DNA of 37,943 nt from Sterolibacterium sp. (GTDB taxonomy: Bacteria; Pseudomonadota; Gammaproteobacteria; Burkholderiales; Rhodocyclaceae), in assembly GCA_019105045.1 (NCBI GenBank), contig JAHRWT010000090.1:1-37943 (forward strand), in the 5' to 3' direction. This document shows, one piece after another, positions 32,272 through 37,943 of the stretch. How positions within the stretch are numbered: position 1 is the first letter of the stretch; every line of letters starts with the position of its first letter. The notes under the pieces were generated by a model that worked only from the letters and a program-made list of their open reading frames with translations, made no database searches and had not been told where the DNA came from. The position numbers and the translations under genes are program-made.

Positions 32272-32440
32272 GTTGAGGAAGCTCGGCACGAATCGCGCGG
32301 TAAGCAGTCGCTGCGGTTTGGGATGAGCTGCAAGGAGTGAGCCACAGCAATAGCGAGCTATTGCGAGGACGAATGACGCCGCAGATCGCCCAAATCCGCA
32401 GATGAATGCGGCGCGATGATTTGTGCAGAGCTTCCTTGAC
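32272..32440. mobile_element. MITE-like element with terminal inverted repeats
   Basis: The 383-base gap between mltA and etfA holds no gene. It contains a 169-bp element bounded by imperfect inverted repeats: AGGAAGCTCGGCACGAATC on the left (32276-32294) and, read from the right end inward (32436-32418), AGGAAGCTCTGCACAAATC, 17 of 19 identical. An inner perfect hairpin GCAATAGC-GA-GCTATTGC lies at 32347-32364. There is no transposase, so it would have to be moved by one encoded elsewhere. The rest of the gap (32441-32650) shows only the etfA leader. Confidence 0.6.
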
Positions 32441-32650
32441 CAAGCCTGTCCTCTTTTGAATCGCCTGAGGCCGTATCAGAAATGGCCGAAAAATTGGTGA
32501 TACGTGCTGCGCTCCATTAGAATCCAGCAGTCAATCTGGCCGGTCGTGCGGGTTTGAGTCTGGTTGTTCTGGGACTTTGCAGGTTCCGGAGCGGACTTAG
32601 CGGATTCGTCGCCAGCCGGGATCGTGTGAATTTCAGCAAAGGATCGCATC

Positions 32651-33610
32651 ATGTCCGTGGTTCTGTGTACCTGGGGTAACAATCTTGAAGGCGGCAGCCA
32701 GGAAGCGCTGACGCTGGCCCGCAAGACGGCCGCTGCGGCCAATCTGCCCTTGCATTGGCTGGTCATCGGCGGTGTCGCCACTGATGCGGCCGCCATTGCC
32801 GCCGATTACGGCGTGCAAGGTCTGGATGTCATCAGCGATGCCAAGCTGGCCGAGTTCGGTCCGGATGCGCTGGTCGAGGCGCTGGCGCAGTATGTTGCCC
32901 AGGTCCAGCCAAAGACCATTCTCTTCAACCAGACAGCGGCAGCCCGCCTGATCGCGCCACGTCTGGCCGGCAAACTGGGTGTGCCGGTGGTGATGAACGC
33001 CTACGCCATCGAAGTCGCCGGCAGCGGCCTGAATGTCACCGCCACCGCGTTTGGTGGCGATACGCACGTTGTCTATCAACTGCCCGCGCCGGTCAATGTG
33101 ATCGGCGTCATCACCACCTCCATCGCTGCTGAAGCGGCTGCCGCCGCCACGACGCCGGCGCGTCGCGATATTGCTGTCGATCTGAATGCGGTCAGCGAGC
33201 GTTTCAAGGTCACGCAGGCGGCCAAGGTTGAAGGCCCGCGTCTGGAAGATGCGCAGATCATCGTCTCCGGCGGCCGTGGTCTGGGTAATGCGGCAAACTA
33301 CGAACTGGTCAAGCAGCTGGCCGATGCCATGGGTGGCATGTGGGGCGGCTCACGCCTGATCGTCGATGAAGGCTGGATCACTTCGGCTCGCCAGGTGGGC
33401 CTGACCGGCAAGATCACCCGTCCGGGGCTTTATCTGGCCGCAGGTATTTCCGGTGCCAGCCAGCACATGGCCGGCTGTTCGGCGGCCAAGACCATCGTCG
33501 CCATCAACAAGGACAAGGACGCATCCATCTATCGCTATGCCCGCTACGGCATCGTGGCCGATGCGGTGGAAGTGCTGCCCGAGCTGATCAAGCTGGCCAA
33601 GGCCGGCTGA
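32651..33610 (+). CDS. etfA: Electron transfer flavoprotein alpha subunit (no adjacent etfB)
   Basis: A 319-residue FAD-binding ETF subunit that takes electrons from acyl-CoA dehydrogenases to the quinone pool. The C-terminal FAD domain is unmistakable: VSGGRGLGNAANYELVKQLADAMGG, GSRLIVDEGWI, RQVGLTGKITRPGLYLAAGISGASQHMAG and INKDKDASIYRYARYGIV. AAAGGA lies about 8 bases before the ATG. No etfB, the usual adjacent partner, is seen on either side; a MITE-like element lies directly upstream. It probably serves the acyl-CoA dehydrogenases of this region. Confidence 0.94.
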   Translation: MSVVLCTWGNNLEGGSQEALTLARKTAAAANLPLHWLVIGGVATDAAAIAADYGVQGLDVISDAKLAEFGPDALVEALAQYVAQVQPKTILFNQTAAARLIAPRLAGKLGVPVVMNAYAIEVAGSGLNVTATAFGGDTHVVYQLPAPVNVIGVITTSIAAEAAAAATTPARRDIAVDLNAVSERFKVTQAAKVEGPRLEDAQIIVSGGRGLGNAANYELVKQLADAMGGMWGGSRLIVDEGWITSARQVGLTGKITRPGLYLAAGISGASQHMAGCSAAKTIVAINKDKDASIYRYARYGIVADAVEVLPELIKLAKAG

Positions 33611-33623
33611 TCTCATTACAAAA

Positions 33624-33645
33624 AAGCCGGTCGCCGGACCGGTTT
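33624..33645 (+). terminator. Hairpin terminator after etfA
   Basis: AAGCCGGTC and GACCGGTTT form a 9-bp stem (with one G-U pair) and a GCCG loop, A-rich before and a short T run after. It lies 13 bases behind the etfA stop. Confidence 0.7.
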
Positions 33646-33715
33646 CATCGCTTCATCCCGTCGGCAGGTTGAAACCATCTGCCAGACTGGAGTTTCCCAC
33701 CAGGAGGAGTTGCAA

Positions 33716-34129
33716 ATGAGTGAAACCCGAGTCCCCTGCGTTGCAGGGCTATTCACGGAAGAAGGCGGAGCCCGGATTCATGGCTCCAAGTGCACGACCT
33801 GCGGCACGCCTTACTTTCCCAAGAAGGCCGCCTGTCACAACCCCAACTGCAATGAATCGAAAATCGTCGATTGCGATTTCGGCGGCCAGGGCGTGATCTG
33901 GAGCTATTCGGTAGCCGACTTCGCGCCGCCCGCGCCGCACAAGCACGACAAGCCGTTCAAGCCCTATGTGATCGGCGTGATCGATATGGACAACGGCCTG
34001 CGTCTGGTCGGCCAGATGGTCGATCCGCTCGAAGCCGTCAAAGTCGGCGCCAAGGTCGAGCTGGTCATCGATACCCTGTACCACGAAGAAGACAAGACCT
34101 ATACCTCCTGGAAATTCAAGCTGGTCTGA
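33716..34129 (+). CDS. DUF35 / OB-fold zinc-ribbon protein (partner of the thiolase-like gene)
   Basis: A 137-residue protein with a zinc ribbon (C26, C29, C40, C45 in KCTTCGTPYFPKK...CHNPNC) and a C-terminal OB fold (GVIWSYSVADF, PYVIGVIDMDNGLRLVGQMV, GAKVELVIDTLY). DUF35 proteins form complexes with thiolase-like lipid-transfer proteins; the Ltp2-ChsH2(DUF35) complex is a retro-aldolase in steroid side-chain degradation. AGGAGGAG sits 6 bases before ATG 33716, which fixes the start. The thiolase-like gene follows after 35 bases. Confidence 0.92.
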   Translation: MSETRVPCVAGLFTEEGGARIHGSKCTTCGTPYFPKKAACHNPNCNESKIVDCDFGGQGVIWSYSVADFAPPAPHKHDKPFKPYVIGVIDMDNGLRLVGQMVDPLEAVKVGAKVELVIDTLYHEEDKTYTSWKFKLV

Positions 34130-34164
34130 ACGTCCATATCCCACGATTCGCGAGGAGTAAGAAT

Positions 34165-35361
34165 ATGCAAGAAGTCGCAGTATTGGGCGTAGGCCTGCAC
34201 CGTTTTGGCAAGACCGGCGATGATATCGTCGGCACCAAATCCGTCACCGAACTGTGCCGCGTGGCGGTCGATCAGGCGCTGAAAGACGCCGGCGTCTCCT
34301 GGAAGCAAATCCAGGCCGTCGCCGCCGCCAGCTCACGCTTTTCGGGCGGCAAGGGCTGGGGGCTGAACGGCAACGACGTGGTCGAAGATCTCGGCTCCAC
34401 CGGCATCCCGGTCTACAACATGTCGGCCGGCTGTGCGGCGGGCGGCAACGCCTTCAACGTCGGTTATTCACTGGTCGCCGGCGGTGTCTATGACATGGTG
34501 CTGGTGGTTGGCGGCGAAGTGATGCCCAAGGGCATGATCCAGACCTCCGGCCTCGAAGATCCGAACGATCCCGAGTTTCTGCGTCAGCGTTGTATCGGTT
34601 TCCCCGGCCCGTCGTTTTGGGCAACACTCGCCCGTCGCCGCATGGCCGATTACGGCACCACCGAAGAGCAATACGCCAAGGTTACCGTCAAGGCACGCAA
34701 GTGCTCGGTGGGCAACCCCTATGCGCGCTTCCAGAAAGAAATCACCCTGGAAGATGTGTTGAAGTCCCCCTACGTCAGCAATCCGCTGCGCCTGTTCGAA
34801 ATCTGCCCGGTCTCCAACGGCGCGGCGGCGGCGGTGATCTGCTCCAAGGAAATGGCGAAGAAATTCACCAACAACCCGCCGGTCTGGGTCGCTTCCAGTG
34901 CCGTTGCCACGATGACCTTCGACGATGCCCTGCCGCGCGGCCTGGCCGGCCCGGTGCCCAGCGGCCACAGCTTCCACACCGAAGCCAAGCTGGCCGTACA
35001 GAAAGCGTTCGAGCAAGCCGGCATCGGCCCGAAGGACATCAGCTTTACCGAGTTGCAGGACAACACCTGCTATTACGAACTGGCCTTCCCCGAAGAATGG
35101 GGCCTGTGCCAGCCGGGTGAAGCCGAAAAACTCCTGGAAGCCGGTCAGACTCTGCCCACCGGCAGCATGCCGATCAATCCCTCCGGCGGTTTTGTTTCCT
35201 TCGGTGAAGCCACCACCGCCATGGGTGTTTTCCAGATCGCCGAACTGACCTGGCAGCTGCGTGGCCAGTCAGGCGGCCGTCAGGTACCCAACGCCAAAGT
35301 CGGTCTGGCGCAAACGCTGGGCCTGGGCGGCAACGCCACGGCAGCGATTCTCAAACGCTGA
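34165..35361 (+). CDS. Thiolase-fold lipid-transfer protein (SCP-x/Ltp2-like), probable retro-aldolase
   Basis: A 398-residue thiolase-fold protein. C90 in NMSAGCAAGGNAF is at the acylation position, but the thiolase His motif (GHPxGAxG) reads GEATTAMG with E348 instead of His, and the second cysteine near the C terminus is N390 in GLGGNATA. These losses mean it should not be a normal thiolase. Ltp2-type enzymes share them and, bound to a DUF35 partner, cleave beta-hydroxyacyl-CoA by retro-aldol reaction. GAGGAG lies about 8 bases before ATG 34165; upstream in-frame sequence overlaps the DUF35 gene and is rejected. Its substrate would be the product of the MaoC hydratase pair. Confidence 0.9.
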   Translation: MQEVAVLGVGLHRFGKTGDDIVGTKSVTELCRVAVDQALKDAGVSWKQIQAVAAASSRFSGGKGWGLNGNDVVEDLGSTGIPVYNMSAGCAAGGNAFNVGYSLVAGGVYDMVLVVGGEVMPKGMIQTSGLEDPNDPEFLRQRCIGFPGPSFWATLARRRMADYGTTEEQYAKVTVKARKCSVGNPYARFQKEITLEDVLKSPYVSNPLRLFEICPVSNGAAAAVICSKEMAKKFTNNPPVWVASSAVATMTFDDALPRGLAGPVPSGHSFHTEAKLAVQKAFEQAGIGPKDISFTELQDNTCYYELAFPEEWGLCQPGEAEKLLEAGQTLPTGSMPINPSGGFVSFGEATTAMGVFQIAELTWQLRGQSGGRQVPNAKVGLAQTLGLGGNATAAILKR

Positions 35362-35401
35362 GGCAAGCAGACATCGACGGTCAAACCAGACCGTCCGAAC
35401 G

Positions 35402-35440
35402 TCAACAAAAATCCCCGGCCAGTCCGGGGATTTTTGTTGA
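35402..35440. terminator. Strong bidirectional hairpin terminator
   Basis: A perfect 17-bp stem (35402-35418 with 35424-35440) around a 5-base loop, GC-rich at the tip (TCCCCGG/CCGGGGA) and A/T runs at the base. It ends the DUF35-thiolase transcript. Confidence 0.92.
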
Positions 35441-35490
35441 TGGCAGGCCCAGGTGTGCCCACTGGCGTGAACTGGGTACATCGGGTGCAT

Positions 35491-35506
35491 TGGCACAATC
35501 TTTGCT
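35491..35506 (+). promoter_or_regulatory. Sigma54 (-24/-12) promoter
   Basis: TGGCACAATCTTTGCT matches the sigma54 consensus TGGCAC-N5-TTGCW, with 10 bases between the GG and GC elements. It faces the unknown gene at 35602, with a predicted start of transcription near 35517. Confidence 0.8.
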
Positions 35507-35601
35507 CATATCTTGGCTCAACATTGATTTTTCATGGGTCACCGAGCATTCCGGCAAATCCTGCCGAATGCCCCCGGCTCATGTCCTGAATCGGAGGCGA
35601 T

Positions 35602-36438
35602 ATGGCAAATCTTGCAATGGATGCGGTCGGGGCACGCCTCCCGCCGGTACAAAACACCACAGAGTCGCAGGCCACTCTGGCCCAGCGCATGGCGATGAGG
35701 CAGACGCCGGACGCTCATTTTTTTGCGAACTATCTGCAAACCTATGCCGCGCAGCAGTCGCAAACCGCGCTTGCCAGCGCAGAGGCATGGCACACCACGG
35801 AGACGGCGTCAAATAGCGTCTGCCCGGCGGTGCTGGATCAACTGCTGGGCGATGTTCATCGCGCCTACGCCGCTCGACGTGGCGTCAGCGAAACGGAGCA
35901 GGCGCAGTATGCGCAGATCCTCCAGCGTGCCTATGCCGGTAGCGGCATGACAGATCCCGTGGGGTTTTTGCAGACACTGACAGCGGCCGAGCTGGCGGTT
36001 GTGCAGCGCAATCACTGTCTGGCGCAAGCCATCGTACCGGCAGGCCTGAGTCGTGAAGGGGCGGCCAATCTGCTGTTGCCCGAAGGCTGGCGGCTGGATC
36101 TGGATCACAATGATTTGATCGAAGTCGGCACAGCGCGCCTCATCCAGTTTCCGCCCCTTGATGCTCCGGAAACATTCACCAACGCCTGGCTGGTCAGCAC
36201 CCAAGATATGGACGACATGGAAATTTCCAGCTACGGCCTGCGCCTGTTCATTGGTATGCATACCTTGACCGAACAACCCCAACGCCTGCTGCCCGCGGAT
36301 CAGCTGGAGACCTATCAGATCCTGGTCGAGCGCCTGTTGGCCATGCTGGAAAGCCTGCGCGATCAGTTACCCGTGGCGCAATATCAGCGCGATAAGGCTT
36401 TTTTCAGCCATTTACAGGCGCAGCTGCGAATGGCTTGA
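35602..36438 (+). CDS. Unrecognised 278-residue protein behind a sigma54 promoter
   Basis: I do not recognise a family. The product is soluble, with no signal peptide and no membrane helix. It is predicted mostly helical (for example LDQLLGDVHRAYAARRG, QYAQILQRAYAG and the C-terminal LETYQILVERLLAMLESLRDQL), with a central part LLPEGWRLDLDHNDLIEVGTARLIQFPPLDAPETF that looks more beta-rich. GGAGG lies 4 bases before the ATG. The gene stands alone between a strong terminator and the next, differently functioning gene, so it is likely a single-gene transcript. A sigma54 promoter means control by an enhancer-binding activator, possibly linked to nitrogen, motility or stress. Confidence 0.8.
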   Translation: MANLAMDAVGARLPPVQNTTESQATLAQRMAMRQTPDAHFFANYLQTYAAQQSQTALASAEAWHTTETASNSVCPAVLDQLLGDVHRAYAARRGVSETEQAQYAQILQRAYAGSGMTDPVGFLQTLTAAELAVVQRNHCLAQAIVPAGLSREGAANLLLPEGWRLDLDHNDLIEVGTARLIQFPPLDAPETFTNAWLVSTQDMDDMEISSYGLRLFIGMHTLTEQPQRLLPADQLETYQILVERLLAMLESLRDQLPVAQYQRDKAFFSHLQAQLRMA

Positions 36439-36615
36439 GTCTGGAAAGCATTGCCAAACCGCACAAAAACCGCCAGAATCGCCGATTCGTAAGCCCTGCC
36501 CCGGAGTGGCTCCAGCACTTCAAGACAGGCCGGCCAGACTTGCTCGTGGCAGTGTCAGCAGAACTTCTGCCCCGAGATGGAACCATCCGCAATCTTCAAG
36601 AAGAAAGGCAAATAC

Positions 36616-37134
36616 ATGGCAACCGATAATCGCGACAATCTTCCCAAACCGGATTTCATGACCGAAGAACAGTTCGAGTGGCTGAAAAAAGCCACCGACT
36701 CGCTCGACAAGATCCGTGGCGATGCCAAGGCCGATGTCGAGCGCTACAAAGCCAATCCCGAGGGCTGGTCTACCGGCAAGGGTTCGCCTTCCGGCCTGCC
36801 GACGCTGCTGCTCACCACGCTGGGCCGCAAATCGGGCGAAAAGCGCACCACACCGCTGGTTTTCCTGCAATGGGGCGAGCACATGGTGGTGGTGGGTTCG
36901 CTGGCAGGCTACGATCAGGATCCGACCTGGTTTACGAACATGAAGACCAATCGCACCTGCTGGGTGCAGAAGGATCACGATCAGTATGTCTGCATCGGTC
37001 GCGATGTCACGGACGAAGAGCGCGCCGCCCTGTGGCCGCAGCTCGACCAGGTTTTCCCCGCCTGGGGTTACTTCCAGAAAACCACTGACCGTCCCTTCCC
37101 CATGGTCAGCCTGGAAATCCAGAAGAAACTCTGA
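36616..37134 (+). CDS. Ddn-like (DUF385) F420/flavin-binding nitroreductase-family protein
   Basis: A 172-residue split-barrel protein of the deazaflavin-dependent nitroreductase family. Family marks are LLLTTLGRKSGEKRTTPL (72-89), MVVVGSLAGYDQDPTWFTNMKTN, the DEERAALWPQL helix and a final FPMVSLEI. Ddn and its relatives reduce quinones or unsaturated ketones using F420H2, and F420-type enzymes are mostly known from Actinobacteria. AAAGG precedes ATG 36616; a longer in-frame start at 36577 is not supported by the family. The neighbour downstream is an ene-reductase, so both may act on the ring or enone part of the same substrate. The cofactor is not proven by sequence. Confidence 0.87.
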   Translation: MATDNRDNLPKPDFMTEEQFEWLKKATDSLDKIRGDAKADVERYKANPEGWSTGKGSPSGLPTLLLTTLGRKSGEKRTTPLVFLQWGEHMVVVGSLAGYDQDPTWFTNMKTNRTCWVQKDHDQYVCIGRDVTDEERAALWPQLDQVFPAWGYFQKTTDRPFPMVSLEIQKKL

Positions 37135-37152
37135 TTCCTGACGATTGCCACT

Positions 37153-37178
37153 CAAGCCCAGGCGCTGTCCTGGGCTTG
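37153..37178. terminator. Hairpin after the Ddn-like gene, possible terminator
   Basis: CAAGCCCAGG and CCTGGGCTTG form a perfect 10-bp stem with a 6-base loop, 19 bases behind the stop. There is no T run after it, so termination is likely partial or factor-dependent. Confidence 0.5.
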
Positions 37179-37235
37179 TCGTATCTGACTTCCGCTGCGA
37201 CCTGCATCGCAGCGCAACACCGGAGTAAGCCCACT

Positions 37236-37943
37236 ATGGCCAATGTGAATTTCGAACATCTGTTCTCGCCCTTGCAAGTCGGCCCGATGACGGTGCCCAA
37301 CCGCATCTGCGAAACCACCAACACCATCAACTCGTCGATGGCACCGGGCCTGATCGACGAGAATTTCATCGCTCACCACGGCGCCAAGGCCAAGGGGGGC
37401 ACGGGCTGGATCGGTTCGGAAACCTGGTTGCTGAATTCGCCTTTTCCTGAACTTGCGCCGCCGGAAATCGGCCTGGCCGTGGGTTTTGGCACACCGTTTG
37501 CCAGCTACCAAAACCCGGAGTTCCTCGCCGGCAAGAAGAAATTCTGCGAAGAAATCCACAAGCACGGTGCCGTGGTGGTGGTGCAGCTCACCCACTTGAA
37601 TGCCGTCTGGGCGCCGTCTGCCGTGCCAGTCATCGGCGCGCAGGATTACACCCCGCATGTGCTGGGTGAGGCGGAAATCCAGGCGCATCTGGATATCTAC
37701 GCCGATGCGGCCGAAGCGGCGCTCAACTGCGGTGCCGATGGCGTGGAAATCCACTGCGCCCATGAAACGCTGGGCTATGCCTTTCTCTCGCCGGTCACCA
37801 ACCGTCGCACTGATGAATGGGGTGGCGAACCGGAAAACCGCATCCGTTTCGTGGTCGAAGCCCTGAAGCGCATCCGCGCCCGCATCGGCAACAAAATGGC
37901 CGTTGGCATCCGCATGGCCGGCATGGAATTCCGCAATGGGGGT
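37236..37943 (+). CDS. Old-Yellow-Enzyme family NADH:flavin oxidoreductase (2,4-dienoyl-CoA reductase type), 3' end outside window
   Basis: The first 236 residues of an FMN-containing TIM-barrel reductase; the frame is still open at the window end. It starts FEHLFSPLQVGPMTVPNRI, the family N terminus, has the FMN/substrate segment VVVVQLTH and the very typical GADGVEIHCAHETLGYAFLSPVTNRRTDEWGG with ENRIRFVVEAL. FadH- or BaiCD-like proteins of this family reduce conjugated double bonds in CoA esters or steroid enones and have an additional Fe-S/FAD half after the barrel, which cannot be checked here. GGAG stands 10 bases before the ATG. Confidence 0.92.
   Translation, partial: MANVNFEHLFSPLQVGPMTVPNRICETTNTINSSMAPGLIDENFIAHHGAKAKGGTGWIGSETWLLNSPFPELAPPEIGLAVGFGTPFASYQNPEFLAGKKKFCEEIHKHGAVVVVQLTHLNAVWAPSAVPVIGAQDYTPHVLGEAEIQAHLDIYADAAEAALNCGADGVEIHCAHETLGYAFLSPVTNRRTDEWGGEPENRIRFVVEALKRIRARIGNKMAVGIRMAGMEFRNGG

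Noticed and set aside
33871-34164. 98-codon N-terminal extension of the thiolase-like gene
   Set aside because: It overlaps the DUF35 gene in another frame; the ATG at 34165 has a good ribosome site and begins the thiolase fold.
36435-36629. Possible 64-residue gene between the unknown protein and the Ddn-like gene
   Set aside because: No ribosome site, no family, and it overlaps the Ddn-like start in another frame.

Overview
The window is high-GC, densely packed bacterial DNA from a Gram-negative organism (outer-membrane TonB receptor, MltA lipoprotein, lipid A phosphoethanolamine transferase). The block coaE-zapD-yacG-Nudix/ThiE-DUF815 ATPase and the adjacent birA-coaX pair are typical of Betaproteobacteria. 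Together with the sterol-type acyl-CoA genes, this suggests a Rhodocyclales or Sterolibacterium-like degrader. The lineage is an inference from gene content, not from a marker gene.

Region 1 (1-5614) is an envelope-lipid locus. It holds the end of a PhoQ-like kinase, a dgkA on the minus strand, a divergent OmpR-type regulator and kinase pair, and an 810-residue protein that joins a PAP2 lipid phosphatase to an EptA/MCR-type phosphoethanolamine transferase. DgkA can recycle the diacylglycerol released by that transferase.

Region 2 (5675-17245) is entirely on the minus strand and is an acyl-CoA catabolic cluster. It contains a LuxR-type regulator, a crotonase-family protein, a luciferase-like flavin/F420 oxidoreductase, two tandem class III CoA-transferases, a DUF2889 protein, two acyl-CoA dehydrogenases, a split MaoC hydratase pair and an alpha-methylacyl-CoA racemase-like protein. 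Region 6 (32651-37943) adds an ETF alpha subunit, a DUF35 + thiolase-like pair of the retro-aldolase type, a Ddn-like protein and an Old-Yellow-Enzyme family reductase. Together these resemble the proteobacterial and actinobacterial route for degrading a steroid or other branched polycyclic side chain: activate, racemise, dehydrogenate, hydrate, then cleave by retro-aldol reaction.

Region 3 (17449-23310) looks like a molybdenum-handling locus. It has two tandem ModE-type regulators, a NifQ-like protein, a periplasmic cytochrome c fused to a molybdopterin-oxidoreductase-like domain, and a TonB-dependent receptor. The receptor's promoter is near-consensus sigma70 and is overlapped by a ModE-box-like palindrome. 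A second similar box sits just before its start codon.

Region 4 (23468-29032) is housekeeping on the plus strand: birA, coaX, a TrpB2-like synthase, a SPOR-like protein, coaE, zapD and yacG. Region 5 (29025-32267) holds a Nudix-ThiE fusion and a DUF815 ATPase on the minus strand, and mltA diverging from them. A MITE-like element of about 169 bp lies between mltA and etfA.

Other non-coding signals are several strong hairpin terminators, a sigma54 promoter before an unrecognised 278-residue protein, and at least seven degenerate tandem arrays with a 9-base period. No rRNA, tRNA or CRISPR array was seen.
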